64,000 bases of DNA from Pristionchus mayeri. Taxonomy: Eukaryota; Nematoda; Chromadorea; Rhabditida; Neodiplogasteridae. Location: positions 5,766,001 through 5,830,000 of the forward strand of contig BTRK01000005.1 in NCBI GenBank assembly GCA_036245805.1. Reading direction: 5' to 3'. Both the position numbers and the translations under genes were made by a program. Positions 1 through 12,390 of the stretch are shown here, one piece after another; position 1 is the stretch's first letter; each line of letters starts with the position of its first letter. Below the pieces are notes generated by a model that had not been told where the DNA came from, did not search any database, and worked only from the letters and a program-made list of their open reading frames with translations.

Positions 1-2220
1 TTCATGGTGGTTGTATGAAGCTCCCACCTTTACCCTATACATATTTTTTCTTATGCATTCTGGAAGTTAGATCATTTCGAGGAATGAGATGATCTGCAAA
101 ATGACTGCATGTTGCATTTCTGTGTTCATTTTGCATATTTCTGAAAATTGAGGAATTCAGATTTTCTGAAAGGGGAAACAAGCAGGCGCCAATATTTCTT
201 ATGAGTATATAGCCTCTTCGTGGGTGCGTACAGCGCACACATGACGGAGCCTGTATGATTGGTCTTCCATTTAGGAAAGCAGGTACAAGTCACATGAAGC
301 CTGGGTCTGGTCATATTTTTGCTATCATGTAATTTGGTTCAAACCCACTCACATGACATGTCTAACCTATTTTTTGAAAGAACATCAATGGTACTTCTCA
401 CCCAACATTATGAAGTTGTTTCAAGAATTTCCCCTTCAAATATCTAGATAAAAAAATTTAAATTTAAATTTTGTGATTTTTTTGCAATTGCGTGAATCAT
501 AATTGCTTGCGTTGGTTGCATGATCGGTTTGATTGAAATATACGTGAGCAAAGTTCAAGCATATCCCTAAACAACGCCACGTTTGTTGGCCATTGAAATT
601 TGAGACACGCGAGTTATGATCGTTCAAAGTACTGACACAAAAAACCACAAGACTTTTGCAACAACCTATGTGAACTTGAGTTTCTCTCACCACCAGCGTA
701 TAGGGGTTCATGCTCCAAAATTGGGAATTTGAGTGGAAAATCAGGGTTAGATAAACATAAAGTATAGTGATCAATCTATATTCTAGTACCTCGGTAAGTG
801 CTTTAACCCAATAGCATGGGCATCGAGTAGTTACGGCATTTTAAGTTTGTCTAACCATGATTTTCTACTCAACCCCTACGCTGGTGGTGAGAGAAACTCA
901 AGTTTACATAGTTAGAGGATCTAAACAGGGTGGTGTAGTGGTGGGTATACTGGTAGCAATGCAACAACTCCTAAGTCCCTACTTCAAATCCCGAGGGATC
1001 TACGATTTGTTTACGTTTTGTCGGTTCACGTTTTGTCACCCCCCCCCCCCCCCCCCGATAACAGTAACACCAATTCACTCTTCCAGAAATTCGGAATCCA
1101 TTTCAATGTATGAAAAACCACGTGCACGAGCATTTGCATTGAAATAAACTTCAAATTTCTTCAGTTTGCAACCGCTTTCCATCATATGCTGAAATATTTT
1201 GCTTATGTGGCCAGTTTGCTCTATGCAAAATGTATTTTCTATTCAAATCTGGTTATCGGTGGATGGATTAATTGTAGAGAGGAATACAAAGCGTTTCGTA
1301 CACGGGAATGGTGCCTGATGGCTCCGCCCACCTACTCTTTTTTCTTACATTGATCATTTTATGATATTAGGTTGGTTTTTCATGGACGAACATTCTGATC
1401 TGCCGAAGCCGTCGCAATGAACCAATCAAATTATTATTTTTGCTATTGATACGGATATGCATACACACTATATCGAATACTATAATATGTTGATAAGATC
1501 AATTAGAATAGAAGATATGTGTTCGGAATCAATAGGATCTGGTAGATCGATCCGAATTTTCAAGTGTTCTAGGCTCCAAGAGGAATAGCGCCGAGGCTCC
1601 AATTAGCACATCATTGCAAAGTACTATGACTGGCTATTTCATACGACATAGCCAACCAAATCTGTCATGAGAAACCTACTAGAAATATATTAAATATCTA
1701 CCCCCTTTGAAAATTATAGATCTCTAATTACATTTTCTTACACAACACTGAAGAGTGATCAATTGTGGTGGGTTGTGAAGTTCTTTGCACTTTAATTATG
1801 CTAGCACATTTGGGAAAATATAGGTCTCCCCGTTCGAGCACTACAGTTTTTGAAATCATCATGTTCAGATTTATCCGCTGAAATCATCACTTTTTGGCGT
1901 TCCCTGTCTCCCACATGCGTTCGAATCCGGATTTTTCGTGCTTAGCAGAACAATCATCTCCAGCCCAAGTGTTCGTTAATTTGGCAGGATGAGAATCCTA
2001 CAAGTATTCGATAACCAGAATACAACCCAAAATGCTAAAAATATCCGTTTTCCGAACTTCTCACGATGAAGCGTAGATCCTAATCAAATGTGTGGTAGTG
2101 ATCTACCATGATGGGCATAACACATGGTATTCAGAAACTCATGAGAGTCTACGCACGAGAACAGAAATGTTAAAAAATAAAAGGAAAGAAACTTATGCAC
2201 CAACCTAATACATTGCTCAT
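1..2220. other. No gene recognised
   Basis: I find no convincing coding exon here on either strand. The longest open frames (436-774 minus and 857-1147 plus) lie on the two arms of an inverted repeat and are products of that repeat. An 18-base run of C lies at 1039-1056. The rest is AT-rich sequence with no clear splice-site pattern. Confidence 0.5.
660..912. repeat. Fold-back repeat with adjoining tRNA-like sequence
   Basis: The left arm (from about 660) and the right arm (ending about 912) are inverted copies; both contain TTGAGTTTCTCTCACCACC or its complement, separated by about 150 bp. Just right of the arms, 923-1001 resembles a tRNA: an A-box-like GTGGTGTAGTGGTGGGTA and a B-box-like ACTTCAAATCCC. 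A related element lies at 8500-8930. It is probably a non-autonomous, tRNA-derived repeat. Boundaries are approximate. Confidence 0.5.
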
Positions 2221-4902
2221 TTAATTATAATGCACATCGCTTAGCTTCCTCAGTTCGCAAAGATCCTCCACGGTGAGGGAATTGTTGCGAACATCGATGA
2301 TGATTTCTCGCACTCTCTGAGAGATAGTTAGAAGACGAGTGAGGTTGAGTTGTGGAAGATTATAAGCACAATTCCACTGAAAAACATGCAAATTATCTTG
2401 AATAGTGATGATAAAGTTATCAGAATAAGCACAGTTTCATGATACATATGTGTTTATTATTATGTGTGCCAAATATGTTATAATACTCACCGTTTCAATG
2501 TTAAGTGTGTCCGCTGTAAACGCGAAGAGAGGCTCGATGCAAAGCGATTGACCCTGAAGATTAAAGCGTTATTGCAATAATTGTAATATTTGGATAGTGT
2601 ACACTGCAACAAGCTGATCATTTGCATATACTTATTGATTGAAATCTCACATCATCTACAGATGAAATCTTTATGCAAACATTTTGGACCTCCGCATTGG
2701 AAGCTTTTTTTCGTAGTTATGAGCTCTGTGAGTAACCGTTTCAGCATTATGTTGAACAATTTTGAGAATATTTTCATTATTCGAAGTGTGCTGAAAAAGT
2801 TTCGAATTGTACTATCATAAGAGACATTACACGAGAAAACGTACTTTTGGGAGGGGTCGACGGATGACGTTTTTGCAACCCCCCTCAATATCTCGCTGGT
2901 GAAGTCCCCATACCGAGTGCTGATATTTGGCCCAATATGAAGGGCTCTGGTGCACTTTCCGAAAAACGCCAGAAAAAAATCGAAAATTTCAATTTTTTGA
3001 AAAGTAAGATATTATAGGTTTGTCAGAATTACTTTTCGATGAAAATAACGAAAAACATACTTTAAATGCGATCAGATGCCGACAAAGAGTCGAAAACGTC
3101 GATTTTCGATGATTTTTGGCCGTCCTGAAAATTGTTTCAACCACTCTACCAAAACTAACTGCATTTTCGGACTCTCCGTGAGAAACTACGTATAAAATCC
3201 GAATTTTACGAAATTTTATCTATGCACTCTGAAGTTATGGTGTCCAGAATAAGGCTAACTTACGACTAGCTCTTTGAGCAAATCCATCACACTATCTCCA
3301 AATCATGCTGAATGGGTTCTTTTTCACACCGAATCTTATTTTTATATCGAATCAACCAATTTGATATCATTGTCAGACAATTTGAAGTCTTCATTTTGAA
3401 ATTTTCATTTTTGGAAATTCCGAATTTCTCTCATTTCACAAAGAACGGTTTTTTCCTCCAAAATCAGGTTTCCGATCATCCGAAATGCCTCATTTTACCA
3501 TATACTCATTTCTCCTGCTTATTTACATCGGTTTTATGTATTGCACGTTCCATTGCACGCTCTAATGATTTGAAATCCCGTGAAAATGCGATTTTTTTCG
3601 AAATTTTTGAAATGTTGAGAGTTTGAGGCTCTACCAGATTGCTATTTGAAGTTCAACTACATTATATTTCGCTCAGAATTACTATATCTAACCCATATAA
3701 TGATTTCCAGTTGCTTTGGGAGCCATCTGGCGAAAAAAGTTTTTTCACTGGTTTCGAGGTGGATCAAAATTTTCTCCAGATGGCTGCCAAATCAACTTGA
3801 AATCATTATATCGGTTAGATATAGTAATTCTGAGCGAAATATCATGTAGTTGAACATCAAATAGCAATCTGGTAGAGCCTCAAACTCTCAACATTTCAAA
3901 AATTTAGAAAAAATCGCATTTTCACGAGATTTCAAATCATTAGCGCGTGCAATTGAGCGTGAAATACATAAAAAACAATGTGAATAAGCATGAGAAATGA
4001 GTATATGGTAAAATGAGGCATTTCGGATGATCGGAAACCTGATTTTGGCGGAAAAAACCGATCTTTGTGAAATGAGACAAATTCGGAATTTCCAAAAATG
4101 AAAATTTCAAAATGAGGACTTCAAATTGTCTGACAATGATATCAAATTGTTTGATTCGATATAAAAATAAGATTCGGTGCGAAAAGAGCCCATTCGGCAT
4201 GATTTGGAGATAGTGTGATGGATTTACTCAAAGAGCTAGTCGTAAGTTAGCCTTATTCTGGACACCATAACTTCAGAGCGCATGAATAAAATTTCGTCAA
4301 ATTCGGATATTATACGTAGTTTCTCACGGAGAATCCGAAAATGCAGTTAGGTTTGGTAGACTTGTCGAAAAAATGTTCAGGACTGCCAAAAATCATCGAA
4401 AATCGACGTTTTCGACTCTTTGTCGGCATCTGATCGCATTTAAAGTATGTTTTTCGTTATTTTCATCGAAAAGTAATTCTGACAAACCTATAATATCTTA
4501 CTTTTCAAAAAATTGAAATTTTCGATTTTTTTCTGGCGTTTTTCGGAAAGTGCACAAGAACCCTTCATATTGGGCCAAATATCAGCACTTGGTATGGGGA
4601 CTTCACCAGCGAGATATTGAGGGGGGTTGCAAAAAAGTCATCCGGGAGTTGTTACGTTTTCTCGTGGAATGTCTCATTAGTAGTAGGAAGATCTTACATT
4701 GATCATAATCGCGTCCAATTTATTTGGAATTGTAAGTTGAAGTTCGTTCAGTCGTTTGTTCAGTCGGAACCTGATTTTCATATTACTTTGAGCTAAACAT
4801 TTCGAAAAAATCGAACAATACGATAACTAAAAAAAACCTGAATCTGCTTCGGACATCGATATATTGAAAAATGTCGATGAGAAGCTCGTTGGGAAGATCC
4901 AT
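2221..4902 (-). CDS. F-box protein gene 1 (possibly decayed)
   Basis: F-box proteins are substrate adaptors of SCF ubiquitin ligases, and nematodes carry large, fast-evolving sets. Exon 1 (4838-4902) starts at ATG and encodes MDLPNELLIDIFQYIDV, the typical F-box opening. Exon 2 (4698-4770) continues RFRLNKRLNELQ. Exons 4 (2491-2553) and 5 (2221-2376, stop at 2221) match exons of the paralog at 6700-9348, for example LNIET against LDIDT and TVEDLCELRK against TAKDLCELRK. Exon phases agree except at exon 3. Exon 3 should start near 2788 (HTSNNEN, ILKIVQHN) but meets an in-frame stop after about 39 codons, and I found no donor in the right phase that keeps most of it. A 1.85 kb fold-back has expanded intron 2. 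The gene may be a pseudogene. Confidence 0.6.
2826..4675. repeat. Large fold-back (palindromic) element
   Basis: The sequence from about 2826 reads as the inverted complement of the sequence ending about 4675, with the arms meeting near 3750. Both ends carry GAGACATT, followed after one or two bases by ACGAGAAAACG. Arms are about 900 bp and very similar with scattered substitutions. It sits in intron 2 of the F-box gene. Long open frames on the arms (3312-3626 plus, 3940-4200 minus) are the same sequence read on opposite strands, so they are not evidence of genes. No transposase is seen, so it is probably non-autonomous. I could not fix a target-site duplication. Confidence 0.8.
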
Positions 4903-5044
4903 AACGTATATCTGAAGTGAAATTTGTGTTAACACTGTTAAGAAAAACAAACAAAAAACAAAAAAAGACCGCGTTAACGGTTATCGTTAGATGTACGCGA
5001 AATTAAGTGAACTAAACAAACAGCTCATTTATTTTACAAATTTA

Positions 5045-6092
5045 CTATAACAGACTATCTGAGAAAATCAACATATTTTTTTTGCGACTTGGCACGGGCC
5101 ATAAATTCGAATTACAACTGACTTCACCAATAAGTCGGCCTCCACGAGAGAAACCGACGAGCATCGCCAGATTTTTTTTTCCACATCCGCGCGATCGCGG
5201 GCGCGGTTTTTGAAAAGTTGACTACGGTAACCTCGAAATTTTTAAATCGACTCGTGTGACTGCGGCGGCAGGGGCGCTGCATTCCTTGACAAATTTTAAG
5301 ACTTTTTTTACTCCGGGGAGTTTTTCGATCAGAATCCGTCTAACGCCGGAAATCGATAATTCCACTTTTATTTCGGATATGAATTCAATTCCCCAAAACT
5401 TTTTCAAGAACCCCCCTAAATATTATTGATGATATAACTTCCGCTTGAGTCGAAACATACTTCAGTAGAAAGGCGCGAAATATAAGGTGCCTTAAGGAAG
5501 TCAAAATGAAATATGTATGAATTATGGTGTACTTTTTGGGTTACTGTAGGTGAGTGAACAAGTTGGACGACTTTTCCCAATTGGTGTAATATAGTCTAAA
5601 ATCGACTTTCAACACATGTTACACATTCATACATATTTCATTTTGACTTCCTTAAGGCACCTTATATTTCGCGCCTTTCTACTGAAGTATGCTTCGGCTC
5701 AAGCGGAAGTTATATCTTCAATAATATTTAGGGGAGTTCTTGAAAAAATTTTGGGTAATTGAATTAATGTCCGAATCAAAAGTTGAATTATCGATTTCCG
5801 GGGTTAGATGGAATCTGATCGAAAAACTCTCCGGAGTAAAAAAGTCTTAGAATTTGTCGAGGGATGCAGCTCCCCTACCGCCGCAGTCACACGAATCGAT
5901 TTAAAAATTTCGAGGTTACCGTAATCAACTTTTCAAAATCCGCGCCCGCGATAGCGCGGATGCGAAACCAAAATCTGGCGATGCTCGTCGGTTTCCCTCG
6001 TGGAGGCCGACCTATTGGTGAAGTTAGTAGGAATTCGAATTTTCGGTCTGTGCCAAGTCTATTTCGATTCTGTCAGATAGTGTGTTCTATGG
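5045..6092. repeat. Second fold-back element
   Basis: Arms of about 500 bp run from about 5045 and from about 6092 towards a centre near 5560. Shared landmarks are the ACTATCTGA ends, GTCGGCCTCCACGAG, and a GC-rich block with GCGGGCGCGG. The arms differ by many substitutions and short indels, so this copy looks older than the one at 2826-4675. No coding region is supported. Confidence 0.75.
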
Positions 6093-6478
6093 CCGTTGCC
6101 CCATCGGGTGATAACGAGCTAGAAAATGAAATGATGATTCAAAAGTAACCATTACATTCCCGCCCAACCAGAGAGTATGTAAAGAGAGATAGTGAGACGG
6201 CTGAGAGTGTGACCTAACCAGTCACCACTATGACGCGAGTAGCAACTATGATAGATTGGCTCAGAGGTCGGGCTGAGAGGGGAGTGAGATTATATCACAC
6301 TCCTTTCGTGATCGCTGCATTTATTTTGGCGCCAGCAGACTAAAAACAAGAATTCATACAGCTCATCTATGCAAAAGGAGTGAGCTACGATAAAGTTTGT
6401 CATAAATAGGTTCCAAGAACTTTTCGATTCCAAATGGCGATATTATAAGAGGACATTGTTGAGGGGCAGGGAAATCAA

Positions 6479-6571
6479 GAGCAATGGTCTGACTCTCTTC
6501 AGTTTGCCCGCTCTCTCGTCTTTCTGACCGGCGATAGATCGTGCAAACTGAAGAGAGTCAGGCAATTGTTC
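6479..6571. mobile_element. 93-bp hairpin MITE, copy A
   Basis: The element begins GAGCAAT and ends ATTGTTC, and its halves are inverted copies of each other (TCTGACTCTCTTCAGTTTGC and complement). It is flanked by a perfect 8-bp duplication GAAATCAA at 6471-6478 and 6572-6579. Eight-bp duplications are typical of hAT transposons, so it is probably a hAT-driven MITE. Copies B (25209) and C (28314) have the same ends and the same 93-bp length. Confidence 0.85.
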
Positions 6572-6699
6572 GAAATCAACCATTCGAATGGATTTATTAA
6601 TAAGGATTAAACTTTTTCACCAGTCCGCTACATAACTCAACCTCAGTTCAAAGTAGTTTATTCATAAAAATATCAGCAATGTCGGACAACATTTACAAT

Positions 6700-9348
6700 T
6701 CAATATTGAAAATTGTAAATGATCTTTCTAGAATCACGTTTGGCGGGCTTTTCGAAACTCTCTTCGAACGTTATGGAATAGTAGCTAAGGCTGCAGTCAA
6801 CTGTAGTCTTGTGAGAGCCTTCAATGTTGAATATATTTAAACAACTTGTGATTGATCTCATATTGACGTTCGAATAGATCTGTAATTTATTTTTTAAATT
6901 ATGATAAACTTTCATGGTTACGATGCGGGAATAATGTATGCAAAATTGATTTTTTGAGATTCCCAGATATTATGTGAAAAGCCAATTTCACGCAGTATCA
7001 GTGCCATAAATCCCTAATTTTCCCGAAACACCACTTGTTAACCCTAATCATGGGGTGGTAAATACATTTTAATGCGTATTTACCTCAACAGTTTCATCAA
7101 TAGCTCTCAAGGTACGCCTTTGTGGCCACCTTGTTACATCGTCTTCGAGAGTAATTCCGAAGCACTCTTTCAGAAATTCTAGCTCTTGATTTCCACAATA
7201 CATACTCCGCATGAAATCGCTTCATCTTGCAGCCTTCTTCCACCATTCCCTAGAATATTGTATTTTAATCTGAATTGATCTTACGGAAACTTGATCTACA
7301 AAACCTTCAGATAATGCAATTTGTATATTGCTATTTTCGATTTAGAATATCCATGGTTAAGAACACAGTCTAGCACCGCGCAATGCAATGGAAATATCGA
7401 ATTAGTGTGAGAATACACAACTAATCACAAACCTTCCGCAGTTCGCACAAATCCTTTGCAGTTAGCATATTTCGCTTGACATCCATACTGATTTCGCCCA
7501 CTGTTGGAGTGAGAGCAAGGAGACGTGGAAGAGTGATCTGGGGCAGCGGACTGCAGTTCCACTGAAATAGCAAGTCTTGTTAGAGCTCGAATTTCGGGTA
7601 TCCGGCTCCTTTTTTACGCACTCTCTCACCGCTCGACCGGTCAAGAGAGTGCGAGCAATGAAGATACAAAAGCCCGTTTTCCGGCTATAAATGCACCGTT
7701 TTTCGGCTAATTCGCACACACTCTCATACAACTTACTGTGTCAATGTCCAGTTTTTTCAGTTGTGAATGATAAAAGTAGTTCGAGGCAGGGCGAATGCTC
7801 CTGGAAATATTAATTATTAATTACTTCATGTCGTAAATTGCATGATTCATTCGGTTACGCCAATGTTTCGCATTCTGTTCGCAGAAACGGATTGTGTTAG
7901 TTCACTGGAAATCAAGCAGCAAGTGGTAGATTTTCTTTTGTGCTCAAAAAAATCACTCGAAATACCTCACATAAACACAAGAAAGATTGATGTGGACGTA
8001 GCCGACTTCAGTGTTGCGAGCAAGATGGCCGAGACTGCTCGATAGGTGGTCCAAGTTCAAATCGTTGTGAGTAATAGACAGGCCGTCCAAAAGAATGATT
8101 TTCAATTCGTAGCCATTGTGAAAAGAATACTGAAATATCGTGTTAAAATCCGTGAAAAATATAAACAAAATATGCAGTATTGAATACACGTTACATATGT
8201 TCGAAAATATACTGGCCCACTTGAAAGCAACTTATCCCGTACAGTATCACTTCGCAACAGGCATGCAAACTTAGACTCACTTTCATCCGAATGCTGTGCA
8301 ATTTATTAGGGACGAGCTGTTGCAGTTCACTCAATCGCTTATTCACGCGGAACCTGAGAGTTTATCTTTTTTTCGGAATATTTTGAATTTTGGGAGATAC
8401 GCATTACATGTAAAATAGGCGACACACGCATTACATGTAAAATAGGGGGCGGACATAACCGCAACTGAACGCCGATCGCTGGATATTTCATCTAACACAT
8501 TGGTAGTTGTTGCATTGTTATAAGTACGCCCTCTATTACATCACCCCGATTAGATTCCCTAACTAGGCCACCTTGTGTTTCACTCTCAATCACTGTATAG
8601 GGTTCATGGTCCACATTGAGAATTTGAGCGGAAAATCATGGTTAGATAAACACCAAATGCAGTAACAAAACGATACCCATGTTAATGTTATACATCAGTT
8701 ACTTGGGTACTAGAATTTCGAGTGGTTACGGCACGTTGTCCATCTAACAAAGGTGTTCCACTCAAATTCTCACTTTTGTTTTTTTTCCAAAATTAAATTT
8801 TCACCATGAAATACGGTGATGGAGAGTGAAACTCAAAAATATCCTCGTTAGGGGATGAAATCAGGGTGATGTAATAGATGGCATACTTACAACAGTGCAA
8901 CAACTCCCAAGTTGCTGGATCAAATCTCCATCGGACGGCGATCCCTTGCGGTTTGTCCCTTGCGGTTTTATCCCTCCCCTCCGTAAAATCGAATGACTTC
9001 CGAGAAACAATGCAACGCTGTATTCATTCTTCTCATTATCCGGTCTTCTACTCATTATAAGTGGAGAGAGTGTACAAAGATAAAACTAAGTTTCATACGG
9101 TTATCACGGCCAGCTGTGCCAGCCGTATGAACATTTGTTCTCCCGAGACTTATGCATTTGGCAAACCTTTGGCAGTGTATATAATGAATTGAGTGTGCTA
9201 ATGTTTCAAGAGCTCTAAGCACTAACCTGTACCGACTGAGCACGTCAAGATACTTGCAAATGTCGATGAGAAGCTCGTTGGGCAGACGTAGAATGCCGAC
9301 GCCTTGAGACATTTCTGAACTCAAATTGAACAACGTGGCTGTTTTCAC
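6700..9348 (-). CDS. F-box protein gene 2
   Basis: Exon 1 (9227-9348) encodes a short leader and the F-box start LRLPNELLIDICKYLDVLSR. Exon 2 (8281-8353) gives RFRVNKRLSELQQ. Exon 3 (7966-8129), exon 4 (7737-7800, ending LDIDT) and exon 5 (7421-7561, containing PTVGEISMDV and AKDLCELRK) follow in consistent phase with canonical splice sites. The frame can stop at 7421, but the ELRK codon is followed by a GTTTGT donor. Two further exons fit better with the paralog at 29513: one near 7090-7210 (QELEFLKECFGITLEDD) and a last exon ending at 6700 (FEESFEKPAK). The 7090-7210 exon has an in-frame TGA near its 5' side in the frame I favour, so the join is unresolved. Role: probable SCF ubiquitin-ligase adaptor; the C-terminal domain has no family I can name. 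Confidence 0.7.
8500..8930. repeat. tRNA-related fold-back, related to 660-1000
   Basis: The ends carry inverted sequences: AGTTGTTGCATTGTTATAAG near 8507 on the left and the complementary pattern near 8890 on the right. The right end reads GTGATGTAATAGATGGCAT (A-box-like) and GGATCAAATCTCC (B-box-like), so the terminal repeats look derived from a tRNA-like sequence. The internal part shares the GGGTTCATGGTCC and GAAAATCATGGTTAG blocks with the element at 660-912. Boundaries are approximate. Confidence 0.5.
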
Positions 9349-9898
9349 GATAAGTTGAGGCGGAGTAAGTGTGTGTAAGTGTGCACTGACTTATGCTAAG
9401 TTAGTCTAATCACGAAAGATCACGTTCTGCATATCAACAAAGTAGATAAAATGTAACTAAATACGGCGTAATCATTTTTAAGTGCATAAAGATTATTCAA
9501 GAGGAAGGGCCACCAGGACATGAAGGAAATTAATCCAATTTTAAATACGTAGTGAGAGTGGGGATGCATGGTTGAACATGTGCAAACGTTGAACAATTGA
9601 GCATGGCAACTTGCATTTCGAATATCGTGACAAAAAGTTGGCTTCGGTTCAAATGAACGGTGGCTCTCTACTTCCCGCCAAATAAGACCAGAAAGAGAGA
9701 CAGACATATGAGAGATAGCGACATATATATTAGAGAGATGGAGAGAGAAAGACAGACAGGAGAAATACAGAGATATGAGAGATAGAGAGAGATCGTGCGG
9801 CATGAGGAGAATGTGACCTTTTTAGCACACCATGCACACTACGATGGATGAATTGGTAATATAGATTTGACCAATAATGGTTCTATTCTAGGGATGGC

Positions 9899-10000
9899 TT
9901 CGCAAGAAATGGCTATCTTCAAACTACACACTCTCTCACCATTCAGACCGGCGAGAGAGTGTTTTGTATGAAGAGAGCGTTTCTTGGCAAGCCATCCCTA
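9899..10000. mobile_element. 102-bp palindromic MITE (TAGGGATGGC ends)
   Basis: Terminal inverted repeats TAGGGATGGCTT and AAGCCATCCCTA flank a near-palindrome. The flanks are TTCTATTC at 9891-9898 and CTCTATTC at 10001-10008, an 8-bp duplication with one mismatch, which fits hAT-type insertion. A fragment starting TAGGGATGACTTCGC lies at about 11571. Confidence 0.75.
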
Positions 10001-10063
10001 CTCTATTCATTTCATACGCTCTGCCACTGTGACCTGTCTCTGACCTGTGGCAGCGTACGCTGA

Positions 10064-10951
10064 ATGATATGCCTATTTTCAAGTGTCATGATTATAGTGA
10101 TTACTGTTGAAATAAGGCAAGTGGGCCTCGCTTTGGATAAACTGAGAACTCAGCCTAAGCTCATACGCCTGATAAAACGCATAAATATCATTATCAATAA
10201 GTTCACAATAAACACTCGGATGCAAACTTTTTCGTGCACCTATTTGTTTTCTCCAAATTATGTCCTTCTCTGGCCGCTGCGTGTCGGTTTAGCCATGTTG
10301 CTCAACTATGACAACAAATGTGATATTGCGATGCTTTATTCAAATTACTAGAAACCCTAATTCTTCTCAAGGATACCAGTTGAGGTCGACGTTTCCAATG
10401 GAGCACGAGCCCTTCACGTCTCCCTTATACAGAATTACAAGTATCGAATCTCTCTTTGTTTCAAATACGCCACATAGTTCATCTATCATAACCTGGAATC
10501 CACTCGATAATGACGCACATTAGCATGTAAATTGGATAAAAACACTTTATTGTATTCACCTGGTGGTGCTTGCTCCACCCACCGAATGGCTTGAAGTTAT
10601 TGAAGATGGCCTGAAGCAAAAAGATCAACTTAATGTCCGTCCGTACCTAAATTCGGGAATGCAGCACAACAACTCATCATTTTAGAGCCACTGTCAATTA
10701 ATTCTAAACTATGAAGTTATAAAACAATAAAAAAACAAATCAAACTAGCCTGTCCATTGTAGTTGGCCTACCAGAGCGGGTACTTATCCACTCCGGTCCA
10801 GACCGTGCCAATAATGAGTCCGATTCGTCATTATTTTCACCCCTCTCAAGAGTTTATTGCGATCATGAGCCAAACATCAGACAGCAGCTCTTTAAGACGA
10901 CAACCCGCTATCAGTTGGAGTCGGTCTTCAGTCTATGCATCAGACAATTGA
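10064..10951 (+). CDS. Unassigned possible exons
   Basis: I do not recognise this gene, and it may not be one. Two serine-rich open stretches each follow an AG acceptor: one near 10353-10523 (YRITSIESLFVSNTP) and one near 10766-10951 (IMSPIRHYFHPSQEF, then SDSSSLRRQPAISWS), the latter ending in TGA. They could be the last exons of a plus-strand gene whose upstream exons I cannot find. On the minus strand, 10563-10613 also has acceptor and donor signals. No domain is visible. Confidence 0.2.
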
Positions 10952-11934
10952 AGTCTAGCTGATGCAATTATTATAGATTCATCTCATTCGCTGCACATTC
11001 TCAGTAAGTTACATGCGGAGAGTGTGTTCTTACATATTTTGCGATTTTTATGAGCGATACAACAACAATGTTTTACAATATATATCACCCTGTCATATCA
11101 ACCATGCAATGGTCCTGCAGTTGCACCGGCTAAGAACGTGGATATTTCGTTCTTTCGACACTGCAAACATCTTTCGTTTTTTCGATACTGCAAACACGCG
11201 AATATATATAAACGGATAATTTTATCAATTTCATCGTAAAATAGTGTTTGTTCCGTAACCATTCGCGTCACTTTACATCACCAAAGTCATCACCACCCTA
11301 CATCATTCATTATTCTGCCGGAACTACAATAAGTTGCATGAATAACACGAACCACGTCACACAACTTTATGCTTTTGATATCATCATTTCGTTCAAAATA
11401 CCAAGATTGTTGAATCCTATGATCTAGTTGTGCAAAACCACATGTTAGCATGATCAAGCACTTCATTCATTATATTCTTAAAACCCTAAACTTTCCCTAT
11501 ACTTCGTGCGAGTGTAAACGATCATTTCGGTCACAATATGAAGAATATTGAATCCTATGGTCCAACTAGGGATGACTTCGCGTATTTTATCTGCATTCTA
11601 CACACTATCTTACCTATCTCTCCTGCGAAAGCGGATGTGTAATGAGGATAATCATTTCTTGCGACGCGATCATTAGCATTTTCCGCGCATTTTCCGCTTT
11701 GCCGGTCCGTTTTGTCATCCCATACATTCATTACATCTTCCTTCCGTCGTAAATCTTTGCCACATGACAGTCTCGTTAGCAATACAATTCGATACACGGG
11801 CTTTTAGCTCTTCATTTTCTCACTTTATATCCCGGTCAAGCGTTGCGAGAGTATTGCTTTTCTGCTCTTGATGGACACTCACGCGAATCTCATGTTTTGA
11901 ACGCACTATAGATACGATGAGCGAACGAGTTTAA

Positions 11935-12154
11935 AGAAGCTGGTTCGATTCCCACCAAATATTTTTGAGAGATCTTCAAGATATTTGAATTTCCGCACTT
12001 CCCTGCCCTACAAGCTCATGGGCATTCTGCCAACTAACGATAACTCGGTTAAAGTATAGATATGAATGCGAAGTTATCAGAATCTCTTATGGTTGTGCAA
12101 AGCTAGGTCATGGTTTTACAGCGATAAAAGTTCAACTTTGGTGATATTCCTTCT
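11935..12154. mobile_element. Deleted copy of the TTAA tRNA-like MITE
   Basis: TTAA occurs at 11931-11934 and at 12155-12158. The right end (AGTTCAACTTTGGTGATATTCCTTCT) matches the right end of the copies at 21371 and 28980. The left end keeps only AGAAG and then jumps to CTGGTTCGATTCCCACC, the B-box part of the tRNA-like region, so about 100 bp are missing from the left half. Confidence 0.7.
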
Positions 12155-12390
12155 TTAAGATACGAATGACCGCTGAATTGCTACTATTTGTCACTTCTGT
12201 ACAAGTAGGGACCACAAGGTAGTCACAAATAGTTCAAATAGTCACAAGGTTCGAAATAGTCACACAGATCTAATTGTGTTGTTAATGTGTTCGTATGGGG
12301 CTAAATAGGGCCATGCATTTTGAATTAGGTTGATATCTAATGTTTGAGCCAAGTTATGACCCAAAATGTAGGTGAATTGATCATAACGTG

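Noticed and set aside
1039..1056. Poly-C tract as a regulatory switch
   Set aside because: No gene lies next to it whose frame or promoter it could affect; it is probably simple slippage or an assembly artefact.
436..1147. Frames of 112 and 96 codons on opposite strands
   Set aside because: They lie on or next to the two arms of an inverted repeat and contain the same sequence read from both strands.
3312..4200. Two similar frames (HRILFLYRI...) on opposite strands
   Set aside because: They are the two arms of the 2826-4675 palindrome; no start or splice support.
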